NCBI GenBank assembly: GCA_015499985.1
Contig: JAAAUF010000110.1
Location: 1-61,365, forward strand
Length of the DNA: 61,365 nt
Reading direction: 5' to 3'
Origin: Haplosporangium gracile
Taxonomy: Eukaryota > Mortierellomycota > Mortierellomycetes > Mortierellales > Mortierellaceae
How positions within the stretch are numbered: the stretch's first letter is position 1; each line of letters begins with the position of its first letter. A program made the position numbers and the translations under genes. Of this stretch, positions 1-11,532 are shown one piece after another. The notes beneath the pieces are model-generated. The model did no database searches and was not told the DNA's origin. It saw only the letters and a program-made list of their open reading frames with translations.

Positions 1-54
1 AAAGGAATATGGAGGAGAGGGAAAGCTAGGCTACTGTTTTTTCGAGTCGCAGAT

Positions 55-1878
55 CTATCGGTACTGAACTTGATCGACGATGCTCCAATAGTACTGCATG
101 TAAAAGTCGCGGGTGGTTATGGCCATCTGAAACTCGGACTTCAAGGTCTTGTCCTTCACCTTCTTGTATATCGCACGCTACAAAATAGGAATGGCGAGAG
201 TTTACAAGGTAGTGGTTAGGAATGTGATACATATTTACTATCATAGCCATGGACAGAAAAAAAAAAAGGGTGAAAAAGAAAACTTACAGCTGGGTAGAAG
301 ATGACGCCGACGCAAGTAAGGAAGCAAAAGAACTTTGTCCAGTTACTCCTCATGAAATTTGCTAACGGCGAGGCGGACCGGACAATGACCACATTATTGG
401 TAAAGGGTATGAGATATTAATGGAATGCCTGTAATTGACCGACCGGATCGCGTGGGTAATCGCCTTGGTGAGGTCTTCATAGTCCCACTGGATCGACTTG
501 TGCATGTGCATCTCCTTGAAGGGGTTCTCTTCATCGGCGAATTGTTCAAGGACTTGTTTGATAGTGGGGATGGCGCCAGTTTTGGGGTCGGGGGCCGTAA
601 AAAGGGCTCCTCGAGGGACCACATAAGGGGTGAGATCAAAGTCCATGTTGAAGTCTTCGACGTAGAGGTCTTGGATGACTAGCTTCCGGTTCCCGTCCGA
701 GTCTGTCTCGTATGTCTCGCGTTTTTCGATATGGTGACCTATTTAGATAACGACAAAAGGTAATAATTAGCATCACAAATAGTATTACTTGGCCATTGCA
801 TTTCTTCTGTGATATTCGCTTCAAGGTTACCTTTGATGACAATGTAGAGGGAGGGGCGGTCGTTGTGGGCAACAAAGAATCGGTAGAGTTGGTAAGGATC
901 TCCAAGGACTGGGTCACAAGACTCGACACCGTTATTTGTGCGTTCGAATTCTGCAATTGAGATATCCTGGGTGTTCATCAGACCCGGGATGGAGGGTACT
1001 CCTGCGAGGGGTGCCTCTTGTGCGGGGAGACCTTGTGATGGTGGTGGTGGGAATGGTGGCGGCGCGTACGTTGTTGTTGGCGTCGTTGCCGAACTGAAAC
1101 CAGAAGATCCCGATCTCGATAAGTCTGCCGGTGCGCTGGGTGAAGGATGAATATTCTTGGTGTCACTAAATTGCTCAAGAGGTGGTGGCATTGATGGTGG
1201 CGCGTATGAGACTGGAGGCGCGATGTCGGGTGCCGAGGGAGGTGCCGAGGGAGCATTTAAAGTAGGAGCGGGGACCGAGTGGAGTCGTTGCATCGAGTTG
1301 TTGCTAGCAATAGTGGCAGTGTAAGGGCGCTGCGGCAGGTTGTGAGGAAAAACAACATACTGGGGGTGGTGAAGAGGGTAAGGGTACGCAGACCCAGGAT
1401 GTTGTTGAGGGTACCCTGGGTGAGGCGGGAGTGGAGACCCGTTGGTCTCTGGTGTTGCACAAGTGCTGCTACAGTTCTTATTCTTCTTCTTCTTCTTGCC
1501 AGCTTGGATGGTATCGTTAGGCTGGATGAAGGTGTACTGGGCCCGGGTGTCGGGGATACGCCCCATCTTCAAGGGCCGGGATTCTTCATAGTCCTGGTCG
1601 TCCTCGTCCATATCTTGGTCCATCTCGAGACCTGTCAAGGAATCATTGTGGAAAATCTTGATAAAGTCTTCACTGGATGGATGATACTGCTGCTGTTGTT
1701 GTTGCGGAGTTGTTGTTGGTGGTGGTGGCGGTGACGCGGAGAGTTGACGGCTGATGGCTTCTTCGTACGAAGGAGGACAAAGCGGTGGGGCGTCGCTGCT
1801 GCTACTTGGTCCTGGTCCTGCGAGAGGGTATGCAGGAAAGATGGCAGCCGTGGCTGTGTCGTATGGTGATTTGGACAT
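55..1878 (-). CDS. Pro-rich PPxY protein with conserved fungal C-terminal domain; apparent frameshift
   Basis: Three exons: 1878-831, 738-288 and 177-55. Introns 830-739 and 287-178 are GT-AG. The protein would be about 540 residues once one missing base is allowed for. Residues 35-38 are PPSY, a WW-domain-ligand motif used by NEDD4/Rsp5-type ubiquitin ligases. Residues ~40-290 are Pro/Gln/Ser-rich with acidic and lysine-rich patches. The C-terminal part (exons 2-3) looks folded: it starts with HHIEKRETYETDSDGN, has a hydrophobic segment FFCFLTCVGVIFYP and ends in VDQVQYR. Frame continuity breaks at 405-407, a CCC run on the coding strand, where one extra base would join the two halves; the reading resumes as NNVVIVRSASPLA. 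This is either an assembly error or a disabling mutation. I believe homologues are widespread in Mucoromycota, but their function is unknown to me. The start at 1878 is chosen because the preceding ORF sequence is low-complexity and lies upstream of the first conserved-looking Met. Confidence 0.72.
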
Positions 1879-2821
1879 GTATAAAAGTAAGTTGTAGTTG
1901 TCTGTATGTTGTGGAGAAGAGAGGGTGTGTGAGAAAGAAAAAGAGGAGGAACGAACGTTTACTGAAAATAAAGGCGAACAGGTGGTCGACCAAAAGCCCA
2001 ATTCTTTCAAAGTGCAAAGTCGAAAATCTGCCAAAAGAACGCCAAATGTGACATGCACTGTGACCGCTTTCTGATCGTCAATGCGCACAGGGTTCAGGCA
2101 CTCAAAGCTCAAAGCTCAAAGCCCGAAGCTCAAAACAAAGAAGTGCTTTTTCTTCGTTGATCATCTGCCTCTCTCTTCTCTCCTCGACAGTTAAACTCAA
2201 TTTCAAGGAACACTATCCACGACCGGCATTGCCATATGGGCAAGAGGCCGTAGGTGCTCCCCTTCTTGAAAAACTTCAAGCCTGGCTGCATGTCGTATTG
2301 GCAAGTTGTAGTCCTTAGGAGGCAGCAACGAAATAAGCTCATGCCATGGATCCAAATTATTGTTTTCGTATCCGACTACCTTCACAAGCCCGCATTAGAG
2401 TGGCGAGATAGTATCTTTGGTCGCGTGTTTGTTAATACAAGACATTTATCTTGATGGGACCCCTAAAAATGTAAAAATGTCAAAATGTGACTGCCGAGGG
2501 ATGCAAGCTAAGCCACGCAACCGCAGAAAAAAAAACGTTATTTGAAGAATGCAGCCCCGCAGGCCCTTGTGCTCGATCCTTTTCTTTTCCATTCCTTTTC
2601 AAGTAGTGAGGAAGGTACGCTACATTGGCTATTCTCAGAAAGCATCTGGCTGCTTTTTGCAATCACACAGCAAACGAATAGTGCCTTGCAGATGATCAAC
2701 AATCAGGAATCAACTTGTATACTCAAATATAAACTTTTCCTTTTGCGAATATGAACGATTAGATTCCTTTTCAAACCGAGAAAAACAATCTAGTTACTTT
2801 GAAAAGTTCCATCAAACAACC
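1879..2821. other. Intergenic region between divergent genes, with one coding-like island
   Basis: This 943 bp stretch separates two divergently transcribed genes, so it must hold both promoters. The left part is GA/CT-rich. Positions 2065-2140 have short AAGCTCAAAGC-like direct repeats. A minus-strand open frame at 2385-2203 has protein-like composition but no visible start context or partners (see findings). The 60 bp before 2822 are A/T-rich, as expected for a fungal 5' leader. Confidence 0.5.
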
Positions 2822-3461
2822 ATGCAGTTCTTTGTGAAGTCCCTTTCCGGCACCGTGGCCGTCAACGCCCAGGCCGGTGATAGCATCAGCAACGTCAAGT
2901 CCATCATCCAGGAGCGCGAGGGTACGTTCTTTTGGATTCTTTTTGGTTTTTTTTTGGGAAATTTTGATGTCTTTAGCATGTTTTTCAGCATTTTGGGTCC
3001 CTCTTATGTTCACAGGATATGCAAGAACAAAAAAAAAAAATAAAGGCAACTAGAAAACTAACAAAACTTCACATCCATGACAAATACAACAAATAGGTAT
3101 CGCCGCTGCCGTCCAGCGTTTGTCCTTCAACGGCAAGACCCTGTCCTCGGACATGCTCCTCTCTGCCATCCCCGCCATGTCGACTCTCGACCTCAACGTC
3201 GACTTGCTCGGAGGAGGAAAGAAGCGCAAGAAGAAGACCTACACCACCCCCAAGAAGATCAAGCACAAGAAGAGAAAGGTCAAGTTGGCCGTCCTCAAGT
3301 TCTACCAGGTCGATGGTAACGGCAAGATCACCCGTCTCCGCCGCGAGTGCCCCTCCGAGACCTGCGGCGCCGGTGTCTTCATGGCCTGGCACCACGATCG
3401 TCAGTACTGCGGACGCTGCGGTCTGACCTACGTCTTCAAGAAGGAGGGCGAGACTGCTTAA
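2822..3461 (+). CDS. RPS31: Ubiquitin-like / 40S ribosomal protein S27a (eS31) fusion
   Basis: Two exons, 2822-2921 and 3097-3461, separated by a GT-AG intron that splits a Gly codon; 154 residues. Residues 75-154 are a typical eS31 protein: a basic stretch [20 protein letters not shown], then a zinc finger with cysteines in CPSETCGAG and CGRCGL. It belongs to the small ribosomal subunit head. The N-terminal 74 residues occupy the place of ubiquitin but are highly divergent. M1, Q2, V5, K6, L8 and the QRL/GK core are kept. The Ile44 position is Ser43, Val70 is Asn67, Arg72 is Asp69 and Arg74 is Leu71; Lys11, Lys29 and Lys63 have no equivalent lysine, while Lys48 has one (K47). It ends GGG before KK, so processing after GG is still conceivable. 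The fusion probably works as a folding or assembly aid rather than as a source of ubiquitin. Confidence 0.95.
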
Positions 3462-3762
3462 ATGCATGAATCTCGCTTTTAACTTTTCTTCTTGGTTCTT
3501 CTTTCTGGTTCTTCTAAGATGACAAATTGAAAAAAAAAAGATTGATGTTTCTGTTGCTGTACTTCTCCTCTTTGGCAGTAGACTTTCTTTTTTTGTGGGC
3601 TTGAACAGCGCTGCGCATTACTTTTTTTTTCTTGTTTTCAGTTTTGACAATAAAAAGGAGAAGATGGATGTGTCGCTATTCACAAAAAAAAAAGTCATTT
3701 ATTTTGTTTGTTATTATTGTTCTGTCTGGAAAGAACAGAAAAATCAGAAAGGAGCAGCTAAT

Positions 3763-6700
3763 CTAGCCGAGGTGCCAGACGTGAGGCGGGAGCGTGTCAC
3801 GGGAGGCCTGGACGGCTGCAAATGCCCGATTCAGATCCCATCCGTTGGTCATCAATGCCTGGACCGCATACTGGTAAACAAGCCCCGAAACCCGCATCAA
3901 CTCATGAGCCGCCTTAAGTTGCTCCACCGACTAGTATTGAAAAAAAAAAAAAAAAAGAACATGAAGGCAGAAAATTGATTTGAGAGTTAGTTACAGTTTG
4001 TTAACCTTACTGAAATGATGAGAATCATGTATTATATCAACTGCGATATGACGATGCTTACCAAGCCGTCGGGATGGTTGAGTGCGGTAGGGGAAGGAGC
4101 TTGGTGGTTGACGACTCTCAGCCCAGGGGCAATGTTCACGCCTGACCCTGAATTCCATGACTCATGGCCATTGTAGTCCCGAACCATCATTTGATCCGAT
4201 ACGATCACGCACTTCCAACCATTCTGAGCAGCGCTATCCATATAAATCATAAGAGAAAGTAGTGGTGAGTTCAACATTCAACCGATAGAGATAACACTGG
4301 GTGTCCATGGAAACAAATGAGTTCAAGACATACATTGAATCGACTGGCGCCGGGGCAAGGATGAAAGTGCGGTCGAATGATTTGCGAGCAGGGTTCGGGC
4401 CAGGACCAGGTCTGTATTCCTCGTACTCGCCGTGCACAGACGCAAAGATACAGGTTTCCGCAGGAAAAAGCCCTCCTGTCTGCCATGCATCGACACATAT
4501 CTTGCTGTCGTCCGACAAATCATGAATAGTATTGGGGAGTTTCATCAGCGCCTCAAGTATGATCGCTTGGTTGCCAATAAACAGCCGCGAGTCTCGCGAT
4601 GCTACATTGAAACAAACAGGGATTGAATGAATAACACGATCTAAATATTGACCATTCAACCTACTGCAAGGTACGCGAAGAGTACTTACAAGGTTCCTTA
4701 ATTGTCTCAAAGTTGCGAGAGCGAGAAAGGTACTCTGACCAGACGGATCGTTGCAGAGTTGCATCGGTTTGGTTCCGTTGGCCGCTGTGCTGTTGCTGTA
4801 GCCGAGCCAAAGACTCTCCCGGTAAGGCCACTGTGCACGAAAAAATCGCATCAGGCTTGTAAACATACCCCAGATTCACGCGCTGCTCTGAGTCAAACAG
4901 TCCGAAATAACTACTCGGCAGATACCAGTCAGTATTGATCAAGGCAATGTAGCTTGGTGCCATATACACAAAGCGGACGAAATATGTCAACTGGATGGTC
5001 GTGACCGCACGTTTTACCTTTTCAGGAACTCAAGGACCGTTGCGTGTGTTTCGGGGTCGCCAAAATAGTTGCCGCGGATGGGTACTGGGAGCGCAACCTT
5101 GTCCAAAGGGATATTGTCTAGGTTCACACCGAACGAGATCTTGAAAACATTTGTGCCGTCTAGTACAGAGATCGACTTGAACAGCTCTGCCACTTTGCTA
5201 CCACAAGCATAAAAAGGTCGGAAGAGATGTTAGAAGTCTGACTGTGTAGGACAGACATGTATACGAACAAACGCAACAATTAGAAGCGAGAAGGTACCCT
5301 CTGTAATGGACATCGTTGCCATGGGCTTGGACATCATTGTTCCGCACAGGATTGTCCTCGAGGATAAGTGCTTTCAAGAGCGGCAATTGACCATCTCCGC
5401 AGAGATACCGAAGCTCGTCAAACGAGGAAATTTTGTTGCCTTTCAGCGATAGATTTTGTAGATTTGGAAAGTACTGGGTGATGGATGAAATCGACTGCAA
5501 AGACGACATATTATTGTGCGCCAGCGAGATTGTGATAACCTAATAGGAACACGAGAAAATTATGAGATAGTATGCAGGCAATCACCACTTAAACACAAAA
5601 CGACGGATATCGTGTCGAAAAAAGATTGAGGGATAAGTAAAATTACATCAGGGAAAAGCTCGGCCGCCGTCTTGAAGAAGAGTGTTCCAGTGTCACGACG
5701 GTTAGGGATCTGTCCAGGAGGGGCAGCACGGCCTTGAAGGAGGATGGGGTCCGCCGCCATTCTCTCCATTTTCAGGAAACCATCATTGTGACACGACTGG
5801 ATGTATGCGCGCACAGTTTCGATGTTAGCATTGTTGTAGTGAGTGTTGTCCTGGCGATCCCCACCTTGTCCGTCCAAAGCTGCGCCTGCTGAGGTCGTGA
5901 TCACAAGCTATTGGCAATATAGAAAGAGTGTATTAGTATGATCGTAAGGTGATGTACTTCATGGCATGTGTACCTAAACAAAAAGGTGTGAAGGTGTACC
6001 TTGTGTGTGTTGAAGCGAATACCAGAAAGATCGCGTAGTGCCTTGGCCTGGTCAAGGTCTCCGACATGGTATGAGACGGTGTCGTTTTTATACCGTGGCT
6101 ACATGCGGGGGATATAGTAAAGGTGGCAATAAAAAGACGCGTTCAATTTCATGTCGCTCCTAACGGCCAATAGACAGCACTGAAAAAGAAAACACATCGA
6201 ATGTTTCTTACGTTGGACAGGTTGACCAAGGTTGGTTGGGCTTTCCGACAAAGAAACTCAAGCAGGCCTGGGTCGTTGACCACACCTTGTGCACCGTTTT
6301 GTCCACTGTTCTGGACCCTGATCTATATTGTTGGTGTGGTTAGAATTGTAACGAGCGGCGATTGTTAGAGTGAGTGTCTGTTATAAAAGCATTCGGTAGA
6401 GAAACAACGAAATATCCGTTAAAAGGACGAGTAGAGAGAAGTGACGTACATAGACGATGGCACCGTTGCGGTGATGGCCCTGGATATTTCCTTGCCGGTT
6501 GTTACTGCTGCTGTGTGGGAAGGGGAGCGAGAAGTGTTGTCAATAGTTCGTTTAATCTGAGCACAAAAGATTCTCACAGTGCACCGACGCATGCTTCCCT
6601 CGACACCCTTCGCATTTGTTACAGAATCAACAAAACACAAAAGGAAGACACATGATATGTTTGGTCGATCCACAGCACCCACTTACAAGTTGTTTCCCGA

Positions 6701-7168
6701 ACCATTCCCCCTACCACCTCCTCGCCCGTTGTTGTTGCCGTACTTCATATTCGTATAGGTTCGAGGTCCCAAGCCCTGAATAAACCCCCCAGCTCCTCCT
6801 CCTGCGCCACCACCGTGTCCACCTCCATTGAAGTCGCCTCCTCCTCTGTTACTGCCTCCACCAAAACCGCCACGACTACCGCGTCCGCCACGGCCTCGAC
6901 CATGGCCACTGTCATATCCACCGTTGTTATTGTTGTAGTTGTTGTTCTTGTAAAATTCTCCTCCCCCTTCTCCCCAACCGTTTATGAAGGCTCCGAATAG
7001 GTTGTTGCCGGTGCCCATGGTGTTTCCATTGCCACTGCTCATGTCATTGTTGTTGTTGTAGTCGAATGCTCTCCCTCCGTTGTTGGCGTGTTGTCCGCCT
7101 CTTCCACCGCGGAATGAGCCTCGACCACGTCCTCCTCCATTCTGGCTGTTGCCTCCTCCTCGAAGCAT
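3763..7168 (-). CDS. MEX67: mRNA export factor Mex67/NXF1 (TAP) with RGG-rich N-terminus
   Basis: Eleven exons fit one frame and give 768 residues: 7168-6687, 6510-6450, 6322-6212, 6098-6000, 5907-5647, 5539-5298, 5197-5018, 4952-4690, 4601-4334, 4233-4062, 3930-3763. Residues 1-160 are Gly/Arg/Asn-rich with many RGG and GRG motifs. Next comes an RRM-like RNA-binding region (residues ~170-330), leucine-rich repeats (ITISLAHNNMSSL, NLQNLSLKGNKISS, LLKALILEDNP), an NTF2-like domain (VLEFLKSYIALINTDW to FDRTFILAPAP) that pairs with the p15/Mtr2 partner, and a C-terminal TAP-C/UBA-like domain (ELMRVSGLVYQYAVQAL, NGWDLNRAFAAVQAS) that binds FG nucleoporins. It carries bulk mRNA through the nuclear pore. 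It is convergent with the S27a gene and divergent from the CHL1 helicase gene. The N-terminal RGG block is longer than I expect for Mex67. Confidence 0.93.
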
Positions 7169-7585
7169 GGCGCGTAAACTGGGTTTGTTGGTTGATTGAG
7201 CTGAGTTTGGTTTAAGGTGTAAAAGATGTGTGTCTTGGTTGATGGGAACAAGTGCTTGCAAGAGTATGAGGAATGAGTATATGAATGAAAAAAAAAAAAA
7301 GAGCTGCAAGGCGAGATTGAAAGAAAAGCGCGAGAAAAAGTTAAACAAAACAAACAAAAAGGACAAAACGTTCTGACTTTCCCTTTCTTTTAGTCGAACG
7401 TGGTTGGTCTCGGCGTAGTTTTGTTCGTTTCTTCTTTGTCCCTGACTGTCCCTAGCTGCCCCTGTCTCCTTTGACAGCCAGTCACACAGCTCGGATTCTT
7501 TCTCCTCTTCTCTTTACTGATCACCCGCACACCACCTTCATCACTCGATCGACTAATCAGGACCCCACCCTCACCGCTCATCACC
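7169..7585. promoter_or_regulatory. Shared bidirectional promoter region, Mex67 / CHL1
   Basis: The two start codons are 417 bp apart and face away from each other, so both promoters lie here. The Mex67 side has a long A-run (7288-7300) and a T/C-rich leader on its own strand. No TATA box stands out. Boundaries are simply the two start codons. Confidence 0.5.
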
Positions 7586-10500
7586 ATGGACACACCACAC
7601 TCGCCCGCCACAAAGATACATCATACCACCACTGATCCACCTCGTCCACATTCACCACACTCGCCACACAACAAAGAACAACAAGAAAGCAACAAACACC
7701 ACAAAGACGACGACAACCAGCCTCCACTCGCCACGCCCACATCCTTCCCCGCCTTCCCCTATCCAACCCCCTACACCATCCAGACTCAATTCATGCAACA
7801 GCTCTTTAAATGTATTGACCAACGCAAAATTGGCATCTTTGAGTCTCCCACGGGGACTGGAAAGAGTTTGAGCATGATCTGTGGTGCTGTTTCTTGGCTT
7901 ATGGAGTATGAACGTGTTGAACAGGATCGCGCCCTGCAGGACCAAACTGCCGACAAGGACCTCACCACTACCGGTGATGGTGGTGTTGTAACGAACAAGA
8001 AGCACAGCGAGGATACGCCGGACTGGGTCCAGCAACACCAGGCCATCTCAAATGCTACGATCGAACGACAGGAACGGGATCGGAGACGACAAGAGTTGGA
8101 TGAGAGAGTGCAGCGGATTCGAGATAAGGAGAAGAAGATGCGAGAGAGTATGGTCAGGAAACAGAAGCGGCAGGCTGCAGGGGCACATTCTATTGGAGGG
8201 TATCGCCTCCAGTCTGGACAACCCGCCAAGAAGAAGGTAGCTAATTTTACGAATAGTTATTTGGACAGGGTATATATTTTATCATTAAAGTCACTTTCGT
8301 TAACTAGGACTTGTGTATGTATTGCTACTTGTCAACTGATTATTTAGAAAGACCAGGACTCGGATGATGATGAGCTGGACGATGGTGCGTTTCTTGTAGA
8401 CGACTATGACAGTGATGATAACCAGAAGGGCGGGCGGTCATCTAAAGGTGGCGGTTCAGAATACGGGAACATCTCCAAAGAAGTCTTGGAGCTTTTGAAA
8501 AGGTACGATCATGTCGTTGAGATCCCCCTCTTCTCTTTTTGACTCTTCCATAGGTAATGTATGCTAACTGGAATGAATTTGGTCCGCACGCTTTGCTCTA
8601 CACTAGTTTCGATGCGAAGGAGGCGGCACATAATGGACAACGATCGAGATCGGGGCTAGATGACGAAGACCAAGAGCCCGATGTTCTCAAGGTAACATAG
8701 CTTTATTCTGCTGAAGTGGATCTAACAAGCTACCTATATGGCATAACTAAAACTACATCTGCCATTAACTCGGATTAGATCTACTACTGCTCGAGAACAC
8801 ATTCTCAGCTGTCCCAATTCGTTGACGAACTGCGCAAGACCTCCTACGGCGAACACCTCCACGTCGTCTCCTTGGGCTCACGCAAATCCCTCTGCATCAA
8901 TGACAAGTTTCGCAAAAAGGCCTCAACCAAGAACCCTCGCTCTTCAGGTGAACCTATTGTTCATGTTAACAAGCTCAACGACGCCTGTTTGGACGCTCAA
9001 AAATCGGGAACTTCTTCTGAACTGCGATGCGAGTTCTTGCATACCCCTTCATCGACCTTTGGATCTGGATCTCGGATCGGCGATGGTGGCGGATTGCGTT
9101 TGGATGATGATGTGGGTAGTCAGGAGTGGTGGAAGAGAGGGAGTAACAATCTGGAGATTAGTGGAGATGAAAAGCTGCTGGAGTTTCGCGATCATGCCCT
9201 GGCTCGGGTCCGGGATATCGAGGAACTGGCACAACTCGGATCAGAACTTGAGACCTGTCCGTACTATGGATCTCGACAAACCGTCCGACACTGTCAACTG
9301 GTCACTCTCCCTTACAACTTACTCCTCCACTCGTCTACCCGCGAATCGCTCAAACTGGTCATCAAGAACAACATCCTACTCCTGGACGAGGCTCACAATC
9401 TGATCAACAGTCTCTTGCAGATGCACTCGGTTATGATCACGTTGCCGCAGGTTGTGCTGGCGCAGGATCAGCTTCGGATGTACTTGGCCCGGTATGAGAG
9501 TCGCTTGTCGAGTACGAATGAGGGGTATATCCGGGTGTTGATGCGGATCTTGAAGTGTCTTGAGGCGTTTGTTGAGGCCTGGAGGGCTGGACCTTCTTCA
9601 GGAGGCGCGACGACGACGACGAGTAATGGTGTGAGACGGCCGTTCAAGCCGGCGGATCAGGTGATGAAGGTAAATGAGTTTCTACACGCTGCCAAAATGG
9701 ATCATATCAATCTTTTCAAGGCGCACGCGTATCTTGAGACTAGTGGCGTAGCGAGGAAACTGCAGGGGCTTCATGAGTCATTACAGAGGAAGGAGGCTAA
9801 GAGGTTGGCCAAGGCGGAGGGACGACTGGGTAACAGCACGGCTGGTCGTGTCAAGATCCATCCGAGCAACGGCCGCTTCAACTCTTTTTCAGTGGGCTCT
9901 CAAACTGCTGCACAAGGGGCCCAAAAGTCGACTTCGCCTATCCTGCTGGTGGTGGATGCGTTCTTGATGAGTCTACTGAATGCGGATAACGACGGGCGTG
10001 TGATTGTGGCTATGGAGAACGAAGGAGTGGAGGATGGTGGTGGAGATCCCGACGATGGATGGGAAGGCAACGGAGGTAGTGAGCAGACGGGATCTCTTGC
10101 GATACGAGAGAAGTCTCAGGTGCCAGTCCTTAAGTTTATGCTCCTCAACCCCGCCAACGTCTTCAAGCCCCTGGTAGAAGAAGCCCGGAGCGTCGTCCTC
10201 GCAGGTGGAACCATGGAGCCTGTCTCAGACCTCCTGTCCCATCTCTTCCCTTACCTCAAGGACCCAACTGCCTCTTCCTCGCTGACAAACAGTTTGGTCG
10301 AGATGCAGTACCCAAGGATCCATCGCTTCTCGTGTGGACATGTCATCCCTAAGGAGAATCTGATGGCGATTGTGTTAGAAAAGTCGTCAGTCGGGTCGAC
10401 ACTGGAACTGAACTTTGCTAACCGGAACAGGGATCAGATCATTGACGGGATCGGGCAGTCGTTGGCTAATCTGTTGAACGTGATCCCAGACGGTGTGGTT

Positions 10501-11280
10501 GTATTCTTTGTGTCTTACTCGTATATGGCGCAAGTCCTCGCACGGTGGCAAGTCAAGCCTGCTGCTGTTTCTGGTCCAGGAGGTGGAGGTGGAGGTGGAG
10601 GTGGAGGTGCGGTGGCAAGCAAGAGTGTCATGGAAAGGATCCAGGTCCGGAAACGAGTCTTTGTCGAACCGCGAGAAGCCACCGACGCCGATCGGATGCT
10701 GAAGGAGTATCAGGAATGTATCGAATCCAGACCTGAGCACGATCTCGGTCAGCCAACAACAACCACAACTGTAGGCCCTCGTGGGGCGGTGTTGTTTTCG
10801 GTGGTGGGTGGCAAGATGAGCGAGGGAATCAACTTTTCAGATCGGTTAGGTCGTGGAGTTATCATGGTCGGTATGCCCTTCCCCAATAAGGGTTCCCCCG
10901 AACTCCAGGAACGGATGCGGTACATGGATCAGGTTCAGCAACAGGAACATCTCCTTCAACCCTCTTCATCTTCTTCCCTCACACCAGCAAGATCCTCTAC
11001 ATCCATGGCACGGATGACGGCAGGGAGCGAGTACTACGAGAACCTATGCATGCGAGCTGTGAATCAGTCGATCGGACGAGCAATCCGACACCAGGGCGAT
11101 TACGCGGTGATTATCTTGATGGATCGACGGTATGATGCTCCTCGGATCCGGAAGAAGTTGCCGGGGTGGATTGGGTCTTCGCTGGAGACCTGTGAGCAGT
11201 TTGGACCTGTGATGAATAAGTTATCTAGCTTCTTTCGTCAGAAACGTAGTGCTACCATTAACTCCTCCTTGCGTGGCTAG
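7586..11280 (+). CDS. CHL1: Fe-S cluster DNA helicase CHL1/DDX11 (XPD family)
   Basis: Four exons, 7586-8269, 8348-8502, 8607-8691 and 8779-11280, give 1141 residues. The enzyme is an ATP-dependent 5'-3' DNA helicase of the XPD/FANCJ/DDX11 group, which in yeast and animals supports sister-chromatid cohesion and replication-fork processing in the nucleus. Visible motifs are the Walker A segment SPTGTGKS (residues 87-94), motif Ia YYCSRTHSQL, DEAH at 511-514, motif IV-like VLAGGTMEP, motif V VGGKMSEGINFSDRLGR and motif VI NQSIGRAIRHQGDY. Four cysteines between motifs Ia and II (C347, C378, C392, C468; contexts LCIN, ACLD, RCEF, TCPYYG) sit where the [4Fe-4S] ligands are in this family. DDX11 is preferred over FANCJ because of the LGSRKSLCIN and CPYYGSR contexts and the overall length. 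A Ser/Gly-rich linker around 10570-10610 is an insertion. Confidence 0.93.
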
Positions 11281-11443
11281 CTTTGTTCGATATTAAAAAC
11301 TCCCTTGTCGCGTTCTTTTCTTTTCATTTCTGCACTGAATGGTCGCCCAGTCAAAGATCAGATCGATCTTTAATCTTTTTCTCGCTCGAGGTGACTGTTT
11401 GTGTGTGTGATGCCCCTGTGGTCATTTTCTGGAGTTGTTCGGT

Positions 11444-11468
11444 AAAGCAAAGCAAAGCAAAGCAAAGC
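11444..11468. repeat. AAAGC microsatellite
   Basis: Five perfect head-to-tail copies of a 5 bp unit, AAAGC, lie 65 bp upstream of the Rieske-protein start codon, within its promoter or leader. Confidence 0.9.
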
Positions 11469-11532
11469 AAACTAGGTTTCTCCTTCTTTTCACACACAGT
11501 TCCCCCTTCCCTCACAATCTCTCCTTCCTTTA

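Noticed and set aside
4996..5017. A 27 bp intron in Mex67 (donor 5017, acceptor near 4991)
   Set aside because: Too short and puts the next exon in the wrong phase; the acceptor at 4953 restores frame and gives LEFLKSYIALINTDW.
11444..11468. AAAGC array as a CRISPR-like or regulatory array
   Set aside because: Five copies of a 5 bp unit without spacers are a plain microsatellite.
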